Positions 27,781-37,727 of a DNA stretch of 64,000 nt are shown one piece after another. Location of the stretch: NCBI RefSeq assembly GCF_023100685.1, contig NZ_CP090064.1, positions 3,286,001-3,350,000 on the forward strand, in the 5' to 3' direction. Position numbers and translations under genes: made by a program. Position 1 is the stretch's first letter, and the number at the start of each line of letters is the position of its first letter. The notes below the pieces were generated by a model. The model worked only from the letters and a program-made list of their open reading frames with translations. It was not told where the DNA came from and searched no databases. The stretch is from Proteus vulgaris. Lineage in GTDB: Bacteria > Pseudomonadota > Gammaproteobacteria > Enterobacterales > Enterobacteriaceae.

Positions 27781-28812
27781 TTAAATATTGAAGTAGTCGC
27801 TGAGTTCGATACCGTATAAATCATAATTCGTTTTATAGCCATTACTCCCGCTAGGCCCATATGGCCCGCCATACTCACCACCCAAATAATAAATATCTCT
27901 CATACCAACTTTGTTATTACTCATAAAATAATAACCAGTGCGGTAGTAATCCATATAACCCCGATTAACGACCCAATTAACAAAATGAGAATCGGGCAAT
28001 ATCATTGGCTTTTTCAATTGCTCAAAGATTCCACCATTATTTCGGTCAAACCACGTTGATTGCCCTAGATGGAGAGGTTTATATTTAGAGGTATAAGTAA
28101 TTTCTTTTTTTTCGTTATAAATAACGACACCTGATTTAGGTGCTTGCAACCTTAGATTGGTATTGAAAATCACAACATACACTTTGCATGTTTCAGAGAC
28201 TGTTAATCCTCTCATTTTGTTATAACAAAAAGTCACACCATCTTTTTCTGGTCTTACAAATAACATTGGGTTATTTTCATTTAAGAAAAATTCTTTTGGT
28301 GGAAACCAACCATTTTCTTTACCACCTGTGACACTAACAATCTCCGCATAAACACAATAACCTCGTAATTCAGAATTAAGGTTGTAGATATTATTCATTC
28401 CACGAAGTTGTATTCCATAATCATATTTAGGTCGCTCTTTTAAATAACCGTAAATATCCATTCTGAAAAAGGGATCATCAGAAGACCAAGCATCATCTTC
28501 TGGGTCTTTCCATATGGGGTCTGAACCATTATCGCCATAATATAAAAAATTATTACCTTCAATTTTATAATTAGTGATATTACAACTTCCCCAATCATAA
28601 GAGCCTGGTGTTTTAAAGGTTCTCGACATTATTCGTGGAATAAAAATAATATTATATTTATTAATATCTTTAATATTGTGAGGAGTACTTTTCCATCCCT
28701 CTCTTAAAGAGTATGGCATATCTATTCTAGATAAAAATCCAATAGGTTGATTTTTTTCAGAGTCTAATAAGAAAGAAGAACCATGATCAGGTTTTATATA
28801 CATTCCATACAT
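27781..28812 (-). CDS. Phage tail-tip accessory protein (DUF6453-like)
   Basis: The 343-residue protein begins MYGMYIKPDHGSSFLLDSEKNQPIGF and is rich in Gly, Tyr and Asn with many beta strands, a composition typical of tail-tip or fibre-associated proteins. The start resembles DUF6453 proteins encoded after the J gene in HK97- and N15-like phages; this family name is tentative. It ends with a YGGPYGPSGSNGY segment. It sits 3 bp after gpJ, so it is co-transcribed with it. Confidence 0.55.
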   Translation of the reverse strand: MYGMYIKPDHGSSFLLDSEKNQPIGFLSRIDMPYSLREGWKSTPHNIKDINKYNIIFIPRIMSRTFKTPGSYDWGSCNITNYKIEGNNFLYYGDNGSDPIWKDPEDDAWSSDDPFFRMDIYGYLKERPKYDYGIQLRGMNNIYNLNSELRGYCVYAEIVSVTGGKENGWFPPKEFFLNENNPMLFVRPEKDGVTFCYNKMRGLTVSETCKVYVVIFNTNLRLQAPKSGVVIYNEKKEITYTSKYKPLHLGQSTWFDRNNGGIFEQLKKPMILPDSHFVNWVVNRGYMDYYRTGYYFMSNNKVGMRDIYYLGGEYGGPYGPSGSNGYKTNYDLYGIELSDYFNI

Positions 28813-28815
28813 TGA

Positions 28816-31800
28816 TTAAACCCCTGTTATTTTCCCTATTTCAACACGTAATACACCTTTATCATCATAAACAGCAATACGATCATTAGTGATAACGATG
28901 CGTTCACCGGTTTTATTGGTACCAATATCCAACTTACCGCGAAATGTGGCATTATTTATTTCCATATTATTGGTTTTCCCATCAATCAAAAAACCACTTT
29001 TACCCGGCACATAATCGCCTGATTTAATATATTCAGTAACAACAACAGAATTCAGCCATGCTTCGTTAATAAACGCCTCACGCATAAACATCTGGCCGTT
29101 TTTAACGTACATAAATAATTCCATCTTGCCGTTTGCTGGGTTATACCACGCAAAGTTATTGGCGTTATAGCCTATAAAACTTTCAAGCTTTCCATTCTTA
29201 ACTTGAGCGCTGATCACTTGTCCTGCTGCATTGTATTTAACTTTGTCATGAACAATCGTGATATTAATTGAGTGCGTGACAACACCATCGCCTGTCTGAC
29301 TAAATTCAGCCTGCATTTTCTGGTTAATCATACCCTGCTGTTCGCCAAATTGCGCTTGTACTTGCTCTTCGGATTTAGCCATAGCTTCGTTTGTTTTACT
29401 AATAGCCTCCTTATTTGTCACGACATCCGCAGCAATACGCCCCATTTCCTTATCTGTATTGCCTAACTTCTGATTAGTATTAGCTAAATCTTGATTGGTA
29501 CCATCAATGCGTTTATTTGTTGCATCATTAGTTGTTTTTAACTCAGTGCGGATCTCCGTAGTTGTTTGACCGAACGCCTTATTTAGCTCAGTAATTGAAG
29601 TTTGAGTCTCTTTAATTGCAGACGTGTTATCACCAACCGCAGAGTAAATTTCTTTAACTTCCTGTGCCCAGGCTTCGTTATCCGTTGCACGAACTTGCCA
29701 TAATTCGCGAATACCCGCTTGTGATTGACCGTGTTTCACTAACAAACTGCGTGATAGTTGAGAGTCTGCATTACTAAGAATAATTGCTGTCTCAGCATTC
29801 CAATCAAGTTTTTTATCCAGCTCTTTAAACGCATCCGTTTCTCTAACCGTGTTATCTAAATCATCAAATATGTCGTCTGGCAATGAAACTGGAATACCTG
29901 AAGCTTCTACAAATACGGATTTGCCATAACTATTGATCGTTCGGATATAGAAATAATACGTGTGGCTAGCTTTTAAATTCTCCTGCGTCCAGAAGTTTCC
30001 TTGACCAACTTTGTTTGCTTTGTTGATCACTTCATTTTCAGAGAGGTTAGCGAGTTTTTTATCACTAAACCAAAACTCAAACGTATAACCAAAGACAGCA
30101 CTATCGCCTTGTTTAGGAGATGCCGTTAAGCTGAACATGCCCGGTGTTATTTCAACGCCAATCGGTGCAGGCGGTGCCTGAATAGCAAAATCACTGATAG
30201 CGGGTGCAGACATGGCACCGGCCACATTAATAGCTCTCACCTCGACACGATAAGTGCCTCGAGTTAAACCGTTAATATCAACACGCTCACCCGGCACTTG
30301 AATAGACTGTATAACCTTGCCATTCTGGAGAATATTAACCGTGTTATAGCGAATATCAGATGCCACGTTCTGCCATGAGATATATCCCTGAACAATGTCA
30401 GTAACAGAAAGAGGAACAAAAGCCAGATTAATAGGTGCTGGTACGCCACCAGTGGGTAGTTTAGTGAATGGGGGTCTAACAAAGGGTTTACTGGCTAAGT
30501 CCTCATAAATATAAGGACCATCTTCTTCGAGAGTAATTTCTACCCCCTCTGATGGATGAAATTTCCAGTCAGCAATGCGAAATTCTAAATCACTGATCCC
30601 CAATGCAGGTAATTCGAGTTTTACAACGTCACCAGGGCGATAAGCATATCCATCTAAATTCATGCGTAACTGAATACGACGACCTGCGCGTTTTTTACGT
30701 AAGTAGAGGTTGGCTAGTCGATTGGCTTGGTATGGACTGGTTACAAAACGATAGTCCATATTTTCTTTAATTTCTAAGCCGTCTTCTTCTATCCACTCCT
30801 CAATAACTACGGGTTCAAAATCAGTTTTGTTATATTGTTGCTCTGCATCAACAAAAGTACCGTAAATCGCATTAGTCGCATCACGCAAAGAAAGTTCTGG
30901 CGTCACCGTTACCGTATCGATAATTTGTGACTCATCAATTGTGAGTAATGCAGGTCCATTATAAACCTGCATCAAAATACCATGCTTACCTGCAATATAG
31001 GTCGGCTCACCAGCAATACATTTATGCATCATCTCTAATACAGAGGCAGGACTTTCTTCAAGTTCATAAGCGCCATTTAATGTATATCGAGGCTCATTTT
31101 TTCCATCTGGCGTTTGTACGGTTTCATCACAAATATCTGCTGCACTTTTAAATGCATCCCAATCAATATCGGAGTCTGGAACACCTAAGTAATGGCGGTA
31201 GTAATCTAATATGACCAAAGCCCCATTATTCGACCACTCTGTTTTCTCAGTGCGGGGATCGTAAATTTCTTTTCCCCATAGTTCGCTTTTGACATTAGGT
31301 ACACCATAAGGAAATTTTTCTTGATCGAAACGTAATGTTAAGCGCAACCATGCAAGACCTCGACCAATCATATCTTCTTTCCATGATGGCGCTTTTTTTA
31401 ATAAATAGGGATCTACTTCAGTTCTGCCATTATGAAACTCATATTGTGCGTTATCCCCTAAATCTTCAATTTTGTCATCGTTAAAATAAATTTGACCTAA
31501 TTTATGTATGGGATGTGATGCTATGGCTAACGCCATGTAGAGCTCTTCATTTTCGTCTTGTTCTCCTTCCTCTTCTTCAGCAAAGAAAAGCAAACCTGAC
31601 ATCATTGTTTTACCTACAACCACCGTTTCCGGTGCAGAGGCTGAACGTAGCATTTGTTTACGTTCAGATTGGTCACGATAACCAGAACCAGGCACTTTAT
31701 CTTTAAAGATAAACGCACTCGCCGCTTGAACAGCAATACCAGCAACAATCAATGCGGTACCCAAACCACCTGTGGCAATAACCCCCGCTATCATTAAGCC

Positions 31801-31833
31801 AGCAGAGACAACGCTTGTGACAGTCTTACCCAT
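28816..31833 (-). CDS. J: Host-specificity tail tip protein (lambda gpJ-like)
   Basis: At 1005 residues this is the central tip protein. It has an N-terminal hydrophobic Gly-rich segment, the DxxxK/YRDQSERKQMLRSA and PETVVVGKTMMSG motifs of gpJ, fibronectin-like repeats (~460-640), a coiled stretch with repeated TNQDLANTNQKLGNTDKEM-like heptads (~745-800), and the DUF1983 type C-terminus (GQMFMREAFINEAW, then AVYDDKGVLRVEIGKI). The tip closes the tail tube and contacts the receptor. It begins directly after the NlpC-like gene. Confidence 0.88.
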   Translation of the reverse strand: MGKTVTSVVSAGLMIAGVIATGGLGTALIVAGIAVQAASAFIFKDKVPGSGYRDQSERKQMLRSASAPETVVVGKTMMSGLLFFAEEEEGEQDENEELYMALAIASHPIHKLGQIYFNDDKIEDLGDNAQYEFHNGRTEVDPYLLKKAPSWKEDMIGRGLAWLRLTLRFDQEKFPYGVPNVKSELWGKEIYDPRTEKTEWSNNGALVILDYYRHYLGVPDSDIDWDAFKSAADICDETVQTPDGKNEPRYTLNGAYELEESPASVLEMMHKCIAGEPTYIAGKHGILMQVYNGPALLTIDESQIIDTVTVTPELSLRDATNAIYGTFVDAEQQYNKTDFEPVVIEEWIEEDGLEIKENMDYRFVTSPYQANRLANLYLRKKRAGRRIQLRMNLDGYAYRPGDVVKLELPALGISDLEFRIADWKFHPSEGVEITLEEDGPYIYEDLASKPFVRPPFTKLPTGGVPAPINLAFVPLSVTDIVQGYISWQNVASDIRYNTVNILQNGKVIQSIQVPGERVDINGLTRGTYRVEVRAINVAGAMSAPAISDFAIQAPPAPIGVEITPGMFSLTASPKQGDSAVFGYTFEFWFSDKKLANLSENEVINKANKVGQGNFWTQENLKASHTYYFYIRTINSYGKSVFVEASGIPVSLPDDIFDDLDNTVRETDAFKELDKKLDWNAETAIILSNADSQLSRSLLVKHGQSQAGIRELWQVRATDNEAWAQEVKEIYSAVGDNTSAIKETQTSITELNKAFGQTTTEIRTELKTTNDATNKRIDGTNQDLANTNQKLGNTDKEMGRIAADVVTNKEAISKTNEAMAKSEEQVQAQFGEQQGMINQKMQAEFSQTGDGVVTHSINITIVHDKVKYNAAGQVISAQVKNGKLESFIGYNANNFAWYNPANGKMELFMYVKNGQMFMREAFINEAWLNSVVVTEYIKSGDYVPGKSGFLIDGKTNNMEINNATFRGKLDIGTNKTGERIVITNDRIAVYDDKGVLRVEIGKITGV

Positions 31834-32232
31834 TTATTGTACCCTCCATGCTTTAATTGGTTTATTGCTCACGGCACGAACGCCATCCGTTGAAACAGCC
31901 CATAACTTACCCGCCCACAAAATGCCTAATGTTTTTCCTTCATCCCCTTCAAACATCACGATGTCGCCACGCCTAGCTTCGTTTGTTGGAATTTCATCAA
32001 AAAAACGACTCACAGCACCTTCCAATGTTCCGAACTCTTTTTGTAATACTCTGAATGCACCCATTTTTGTCTTATAGCGCCCACGAATGTTTTCGCAGGG
32101 ATCGAAATCGCAAACAGCCATAACGCAATCAGAAGCAAACAAACAACAGTCATGCTCACCCCATGCAAAAGGGCGGTTAATGGCATTTTTCAAAGTTTCA
32201 GGTAGGCGGGTAGTCCATTGAGGGTGTCTCAT
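31834..32232 (-). CDS. Tail assembly protein, NlpC/P60-like (DUF6950)
   Basis: The 132-residue protein has a Cys-containing motif GEHDCCLFASDCV near residue 25 and a GDIVMFEGDEG strand, consistent with a papain-like NlpC/P60 fold reduced to a small size. In lambda the corresponding position is gpK, a tail-tip protein with peptidase features. A catalytic Cys is visible; the matching His cannot be fixed from sequence alone. It starts downstream of a terminator that ends an inserted accessory gene. Confidence 0.65.
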   Translation of the reverse strand: MRHPQWTTRLPETLKNAINRPFAWGEHDCCLFASDCVMAVCDFDPCENIRGRYKTKMGAFRVLQKEFGTLEGAVSRFFDEIPTNEARRGDIVMFEGDEGKTLGILWAGKLWAVSTDGVRAVSNKPIKAWRVQ

Positions 32233-32254
32233 GATTTTCTCCAGACAATAAAAA

Positions 32255-32270
32255 ACCCGCCGGAGCGGGT
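32255..32270 (-). terminator. Terminator after the small secreted-protein gene
   Basis: An ACCCGC/GCGGGT stem with a 4-nt loop is followed on the minus strand by TTTTTTATT. It lies 18 bp past the stop of the 32,288 gene and inside the tail operon, so partial read-through or antitermination by Q must occur for downstream genes. Confidence 0.75.
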
Positions 32271-32287
32271 TGATGAAAAAAGCGTAT

Positions 32288-32563
32288 TTAATTACTTTTT
32301 ATTTCTATTTTTTTGATTAAGAGCTTCTTATATTCTTCTAAATTTTTTATTTCACAGTCAATTTTTTTACTACTTTCTTCTAGATATTCCTTTGAGTACT
32401 GCTGTAATTCTTCAACTGTTTCTACTCGCCCTCCTTTTAAGTTTTCTATTTCTTCATTGGTATATTTAGGGCATCCCTCATACCATTCCTTATTGGAGTC
32501 AAAAGAATAAGTTGAAGCAGAAAAACAGAATAATAACGTTGCCGTAATAAATATATTTTTCAT
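32288..32563 (-). CDS. Small secreted protein, inserted accessory gene
   Basis: The 91-residue product has a signal peptide (MKNIFITATLLFCFSASTYS) and a mature part of ~70 residues that is acidic and helical (EEIENLKGGRVETVEELQQY, then CEIKNLEEYKKLLIKK) with two cysteines that could pair. It interrupts the usual order between two tail-assembly genes and carries its own terminator, which marks it as a moron-like insertion. A periplasmic role in the lysogen is likely but the function is unknown. Confidence 0.6.
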   Translation of the reverse strand: MKNIFITATLLFCFSASTYSFDSNKEWYEGCPKYTNEEIENLKGGRVETVEELQQYSKEYLEESSKKIDCEIKNLEEYKKLLIKKIEIKSN

Positions 32564-32576
32564 AGCAAACCTTTAA

Positions 32577-33158
32577 TCATTTATAAATAAACACAGGTGC
32601 ATTTTTTTTGCTACCCCAATAAATAGCTCTATCAGCCATCTGCGCCACATAACGAAATATCCTATCGCCCTTTTTTCGTTTAGACCATGATTCATCAGTA
32701 AATCTGTCAGGCAAACCATAAGACCAGCGTTCGAAACGGTTTGAAACAGTGACTGCTATTTCATTCTCTTCTCCCGTTGTCACACCAATTGTGGATATTT
32801 GTCCCGCAAATAAGACTTCAGCAATTGCAGGTTTTCCCTCTTCGTTTAATGCAACTAACATCAACTGTGCATTTCGCCCACGAACTCGCTCATTCATCAC
32901 CTCACCAATTAAAGAAGAATCAAAACCTGAGAGTTTCATAATAAGCTGTTGCGGGCTTGTGGTCATATTTTCCCCCACAGACTCAATTGCACCAAACTGA
33001 CCAACACCTTGGTAAATTTCACCTGCAATAATGATATTACCCACACCGGTATGCGCGCGCACCACGCCTGATTTTAGATCTAAACGAGAAGCTACAACCA
33101 AATAATATCCCTCATTAATTGCCTTAACCATGTCATTACTAAAGGGATGATATTTCAT
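32577..33158 (-). CDS. Tail assembly protein (DUF2163/DUF1833-like)
   Basis: The 193-residue protein is built of beta strands with the phage-type motif RNAQLMLVALNEEGKP and the C-terminal region GDRIFRYVAQMADRAIYWGSKK. The end resembles tail proteins that carry a 'FKYIQQ-D-tWG' motif and stand between the tape measure and gpJ. It starts within the preceding gene by a 4-bp ATGA-type overlap. A minor tail role is likely by position. Confidence 0.65.
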   Translation of the reverse strand: MKYHPFSNDMVKAINEGYYLVVASRLDLKSGVVRAHTGVGNIIIAGEIYQGVGQFGAIESVGENMTTSPQQLIMKLSGFDSSLIGEVMNERVRGRNAQLMLVALNEEGKPAIAEVLFAGQISTIGVTTGEENEIAVTVSNRFERWSYGLPDRFTDESWSKRKKGDRIFRYVAQMADRAIYWGSKKNAPVFIYK

Positions 33159-33754
33159 GTTAACGCCTCCTCGAATGATAAAGAAGTGCTGGTCAGTATG
33201 CCTGGTTTACGTTGGAAATTACCCTGATCATTGCTGGTTAGTTTAAAAATACCATAGGGCGTTTCATTTTCTATCAAATCATTTATTGCAGGTGCATAAC
33301 GTAATATGGGGGCAATAGGAATTGTTGCATTTCCTTGTGCATCGCTGATCACATTAGCTGTCACTCGCTTTAGTTCATCATTTATCGTGATATAATCACC
33401 AGTACGTAAAACAATGCTATTGGGTAACCAGTCTTTACTCTCTAATAATTTTCCAGATTGATTGGGTTGGCTAACTTTAGGTTTACCGCGTTGAGTTAAA
33501 CCAGAGCGCGCCCAATCACTAATTTTCACTCGACCACTTTCACCATCTAACTCGGCAACAAACGCCTCTAAAACCCTTGCTTGCTCATCGGTCAAATTAT
33601 TAAATGACATACTGCAACGCCAACGAGAGCCGGGGAAGCGCACTGTCTGCACACTCCCCGTAAAGGTTGATGTAAAGGTTTTGCTGTTACTCACGAGTTG
33701 CCAACTTAATGTGGCTGGCACGATGGATTGTGGCCACGATAATATCGTTGCCAT
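33155..33754 (-). CDS. Minor tail protein, distal-tail type
   Basis: A 199-residue protein that directly follows the tape measure gene (0-bp gap), the place of distal-tail or lambda gpM/L-like proteins. It has a beta-rich N-terminus (SWQLVSNSKTFTSTFTGSVQT, FPGSRWRCSMSF) and a C-terminal domain with GIFKLTSNDQGNFQRKPGI. The family name is not certain; the assignment rests on order and fold-like pattern. Confidence 0.6.
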   Translation of the reverse strand: MATILSWPQSIVPATLSWQLVSNSKTFTSTFTGSVQTVRFPGSRWRCSMSFNNLTDEQARVLEAFVAELDGESGRVKISDWARSGLTQRGKPKVSQPNQSGKLLESKDWLPNSIVLRTGDYITINDELKRVTANVISDAQGNATIPIAPILRYAPAINDLIENETPYGIFKLTSNDQGNFQRKPGILTSTSLSFEEALT

Positions 33755-36700
33755 TTATCGTAGATTCCTTCTTAATGTTCCATTGGTTTGAAAGTCTCGC
33801 ATAATGTCAGATTTAGCCTTTGATGCGCCTTGTTCTGCTCCCATTCTTGCTGCTTCCTGTATAGCTTGATAAAGCGCTTCATCGCCATTACCTGTTACGT
33901 GAAATGTTTGGTGAATAATGGTATCACCCGAAGCAATAGAGTTGCTTCCAGTTGCTCTAACACCTAAAGATCCATCAGGTCCACGTTTTAAAGGCATGAT
34001 CGCCTCGCTTCCAGCTTCCCCCATCAAACCAAGATTAGGCGTACCACCTTTTGCAAAGGCAAATAATGTTGGTGAACTAACTACCTGATTACTATATTGG
34101 CTAAGGCTTGATGAACTATAAACATCCCCTGTAGCGTTTGCTTTTACACCTGCTTTTCCCGCTTTAGCACCACTTGCCGCACCGCTACTGCCACCACCAA
34201 ATACACCACCAAACAGTCCAGTTAAAGCATTAGTGATTTGGGCTTGAATGGCGATACGGATCAAATCTGAAATAATAGAACTAGCAATGGAAGCTGAAAA
34301 GTCTTTAACACCTTCGGAAAATGACTTTGTACGCATCAAAATACCAGTCATTGAATTCGCAGTTCTTTGTTCTATTGTATCAACCAAATTCATTTGCATG
34401 CGTTGCCACATTCCCTGCGAGGCATACAGCTCTTTACTTGATTGATATTGTGCTTCTTTTGACTTGTTTGTAGCCGCAATAACTAACTGCTCATAGCGCT
34501 CTTTGCTGACTAATCCATCTTCATAATAAGCCTGATAAAGTGCCTTTTGTTCTTCCAGTTGGTTTCTAAGTTGAATAACCGGATCTATTTCACCAAGAAT
34601 GCTGATATTAGGGAGAGAAATCCCTTTTGCTTGCTCTGATAATCGATACTTTGTCGTATCTTGCGCCATTTGACGTCGTGCATATTGGTATTCTTTTTCA
34701 GTCAACAATTGTTGCTCAAAGAGTGATTTAAGCTCTTTGGTCATCTCTTGTTCATTTCGGATGGATGCGCGCATAGGAGAGTATTTTTCTGCTAACTCTG
34801 AACGCTGTTTCATGTGATTTTCAGCATTGAGTGTTTTTAATCGCTCATACTCTGCTTGCTTCATGCCACCTGCTTTCAAATTTTCCTGAAGCTTGCGCAT
34901 TGTTTCCGATTCGCTTAAGGATATTCGCTCTAAACTTGCTGCGTGCTCTTGCTCTATTTGCATACGTAATTGATGATATTGGCTAACTTTTTGTGTAGAA
35001 CCTTTGTTGCTTTCTAAATCATTACCACCTCCACTGCTACCGCCACTACCATCTCCTACTAGTTTATCTTCTTTAGTGGATTGGCTAAAAACGCCTGTTT
35101 TTAATGTACTCTCTCGGTTTGCAATTTTTTGCTTCCGAATTTCAATTTCTTTATCTATATCCTCGATTTCGCTTAATACTTTTCTTCGTCCTTTTGCAAA
35201 CTCTTCAGAGTCTTTTCCCCAAAGGCTAACCGTGGCATAACCAAACCAACTGCCATTTTTTATCGAAGACATTTCGTCTTCACGTTTTTCTGAATAAGTA
35301 ACCTGCTCTCCATACAAGCGCTTCTTTTCTGCCTCTAGTAGAGAGAGTTCTTCTTTTATTTCATCAAGTTGAACTTCTATTTTTACCTTAGAAAGACGCT
35401 GAAGCTCAGTAATAGTCTCGACAACAGCCCCTTTCATCCCTTCTATTTTCAACTTAGCCTCATCAGCTCTAGTTGCAAAGTAATAAATAGCTGAACCCGC
35501 TAAAGCCAACACACCCACTGGCCCACCTAAGGCGGAAACAACACTTCGGAGTCCTAAGCTAGATGCTCGCAATGCTCTTTGGCTATATGAAAGTCGATTA
35601 TTAGCTGCTGTAAGCTGATCGGTATATTTGGATCTTAACGCTAATGCTTCCGCTTCCTGCCTCACAAGACGATTTCGCTCACTCGCTAATCCTTGCATCT
35701 GTAAACCATGCCGATTCATTATAGCGCTCTGTTGAGTCAATGCCTGACCTTGCTGAGCAAGTTTATTAATGGTGGCATCAGCTGAAGCAATCCCTCTTCT
35801 GGCGGTTTCAGCCTGTTGCTTAGCATTACTTCTGACTGCTGCTTCATTTTTCACCCATTCTTTGGTTTGCTCTTGAAGCCCTCTAGTCATTCTGGCACCA
35901 ATGACAGGTAAAACAGCGTAAGTTGCAATGTTAGCTAAAGTTGAGAAGTTATTATTTAGTGCATTTACAGCGGAAGTAACATTCTGAACACCTGTACGTA
36001 AAGGACCATCGGCACTGGTACCGACTTTAATAGCCAAGCCTTCGAACGACTTTTCCATTAATTCTAAATCAGCATTTAGATTTTGTGCCCTTTTACCTGC
36101 TTGTTCATACGCCGTTTCAGTGTCAGTAAGTGCTTTGGTTAAATCGACAAGTTGATCTCTATTTTTAACTAAAATAGTACCTGCACTGACATTGGCGCGA
36201 CCAAATATCTTTGTAGATGCAGTGGTAGAATAGTTTTTCTTATCGAGGTTTTCTAATGCAGTAGATAGACCGACAACTGAAGGGCGTAGATTTTTATCTG
36301 CCGAGCGCTCTAGGGCTAAGAACACGTTACGTAACATCGTACCGGCAACTTCAGCCTTAATCCCTTTTCCGGCTAAAACTTGGATTGAAGCATTAAGTTG
36401 CTCAAATGAAACACCGGCTTGAGAAGAAACGGTACCACTTTTCACAATGGCTTGGGCTGTTTCGTTTATTTCAGATGCACCATATTTCGCACCTGCTGCT
36501 AACACATTAATGTAACGCTCAGATGAGACAGCGGACTCACCAAACTGATTGAGACTTAAGGCAAGAGATTTCGCCGCATCGGCTAACTCAATACCTGAAG
36601 CTTGCGCCAAGGTAATCGATTTAGCCGTTACATCTTCCAAAGCACCTGCAGTCTGCAGTAATGACGGTTTTGCTGACGCAATAAGTTTCATGGCATCCGC

Positions 36701-37075
36701 GACTTTTATCGCACCAAACTCCGTCGTTCGCCCCATCTCTTGAGAAGCGAGGCTATACTCTTTCATGCGCTCAACCGAAGCACCGGTTATTGCGCTTAAA
36801 TCAGAAATTGCCTGACTATACTTCCGAGAAATATTTAAAATGCTACCAATGGATAAACTCACCCCACCTAACATAGCAAGTCTTCCTGCAACATTTGTCA
36901 CCTGATGACTGATTGAATAAAATCCATCTGCAACCGCTTTTGTTTCACGTTTTGCTTTATTAGAAAAACGCTCTGTTTCTCGCCCTGCATGATTTAATGC
37001 GCCGGATATATTGCTTCTAAAACTAGCGTCATTCAGCAATAGCCCAACCCGTAAATCGGCTAAATTTGTGGCCAT
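33755..37075 (-). CDS. Tail tape measure protein
   Basis: At 1106 residues this sets tail length. It has the TP901-type N-terminal core (AISDLSAITGASVERMKEYSLASQEMGRTTEFGA, here given in part), long helical coiled segments in the middle (AEQ-rich, ~400-500 and ~570-650), a transmembrane-like stretch near 505-525 (VVSALGGPVGVLALAGSAIYYF) and a Gly/Ala-rich segment (~935-965) before a C-terminal GEAGSEAIMPLKRGPDGSLGV motif typical of lambda gpH relatives. It follows the frameshifted G/GT pair as expected. Confidence 0.92.
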   Translation of the reverse strand: MATNLADLRVGLLLNDASFRSNISGALNHAGRETERFSNKAKRETKAVADGFYSISHQVTNVAGRLAMLGGVSLSIGSILNISRKYSQAISDLSAITGASVERMKEYSLASQEMGRTTEFGAIKVADAMKLIASAKPSLLQTAGALEDVTAKSITLAQASGIELADAAKSLALSLNQFGESAVSSERYINVLAAGAKYGASEINETAQAIVKSGTVSSQAGVSFEQLNASIQVLAGKGIKAEVAGTMLRNVFLALERSADKNLRPSVVGLSTALENLDKKNYSTTASTKIFGRANVSAGTILVKNRDQLVDLTKALTDTETAYEQAGKRAQNLNADLELMEKSFEGLAIKVGTSADGPLRTGVQNVTSAVNALNNNFSTLANIATYAVLPVIGARMTRGLQEQTKEWVKNEAAVRSNAKQQAETARRGIASADATINKLAQQGQALTQQSAIMNRHGLQMQGLASERNRLVRQEAEALALRSKYTDQLTAANNRLSYSQRALRASSLGLRSVVSALGGPVGVLALAGSAIYYFATRADEAKLKIEGMKGAVVETITELQRLSKVKIEVQLDEIKEELSLLEAEKKRLYGEQVTYSEKREDEMSSIKNGSWFGYATVSLWGKDSEEFAKGRRKVLSEIEDIDKEIEIRKQKIANRESTLKTGVFSQSTKEDKLVGDGSGGSSGGGNDLESNKGSTQKVSQYHQLRMQIEQEHAASLERISLSESETMRKLQENLKAGGMKQAEYERLKTLNAENHMKQRSELAEKYSPMRASIRNEQEMTKELKSLFEQQLLTEKEYQYARRQMAQDTTKYRLSEQAKGISLPNISILGEIDPVIQLRNQLEEQKALYQAYYEDGLVSKERYEQLVIAATNKSKEAQYQSSKELYASQGMWQRMQMNLVDTIEQRTANSMTGILMRTKSFSEGVKDFSASIASSIISDLIRIAIQAQITNALTGLFGGVFGGGSSGAASGAKAGKAGVKANATGDVYSSSSLSQYSNQVVSSPTLFAFAKGGTPNLGLMGEAGSEAIMPLKRGPDGSLGVRATGSNSIASGDTIIHQTFHVTGNGDEALYQAIQEAARMGAEQGASKAKSDIMRDFQTNGTLRRNLR

Positions 37076-37080
37076 AATCT

Positions 37081-37727
37081 TTATCTTCCTATCATTTTCA
37101 TTACGTCAGAACACTGCTGTTCAACAGATTTATAGGTGGTTGTTGGTTGATGTGGATTTTCAGTAGAGGGAGGTGTATTTGATGGGGGTGTTGCACCTGA
37201 TTTTTCTGATTTAAGCGTAAAATAAGCCTGCCAGCCTAACAAGGTGTTGGCAGGCAAATTGAGGACACAATACGGATCAATTTCCCCCAACTCTTCAGCA
37301 AGTTGATAAGCAAAATAGAGTAACGGGCTACCCGCTAGTTTTTTTTTGCCTCGTCTAACGTGCCAATGGAATGTTGCTTCACGACATTAATCGCTTCTAT
37401 CAGTATGGCGTTATCGTGAACATTCACCAGCTCTTCAGGTTTGGGTAATAACGACTTATTGATTGGCTTACCTTCATCATCAACAAGGCAATTCAGCAAC
37501 ATACCTACGTTTCGTAATGATGCCTCACGTAATTTACCATGTTGATTTAATTCAGAAACCTCAAGTTCCAAATTCATCAACTCATTCGCCGTCATGCGAC
37601 GAATGTTTACCTTTACTCCACATAGAATATCGACTTCGATAATTTGAGGTTTCGCTGTAAGTAAAGAGGCTTTTAATCCTTTCATTAACCCTGATCTCCT
37701 GTTGATGTTGCAGAAGAAGTTCCCCAT
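37081..37727 (-). CDS. Tail assembly chaperone pair G/GT made by -1 frameshift
   Basis: The upstream frame (ATG 37,685, stop TAG at 37,336) encodes a ~116-residue chaperone. Near its end the minus strand reads GCA followed by nine A residues and CTAG (37,339-37,347), a slippery A-run. A -1 shift enters the second frame, which starts KLAGSPLLYFAYQLAEEL and runs through GWQAYF to 37,081. This fits the lambda gpG/gpGT system, where a small fraction of ribosomes shift and the T part recruits the tail tube protein. The separate 69-residue ORF starting at a TTG is only the T part. Start 37,685 overlaps the tail-tube stop (TAATG). Confidence 0.82.

Noticed and set aside
37081..37290. Independent 69-residue gene starting at TTG
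   Set aside because: Its frame continues upstream to the slippery A-run and reads as the T part of gpGT, so it is not a separate gene.
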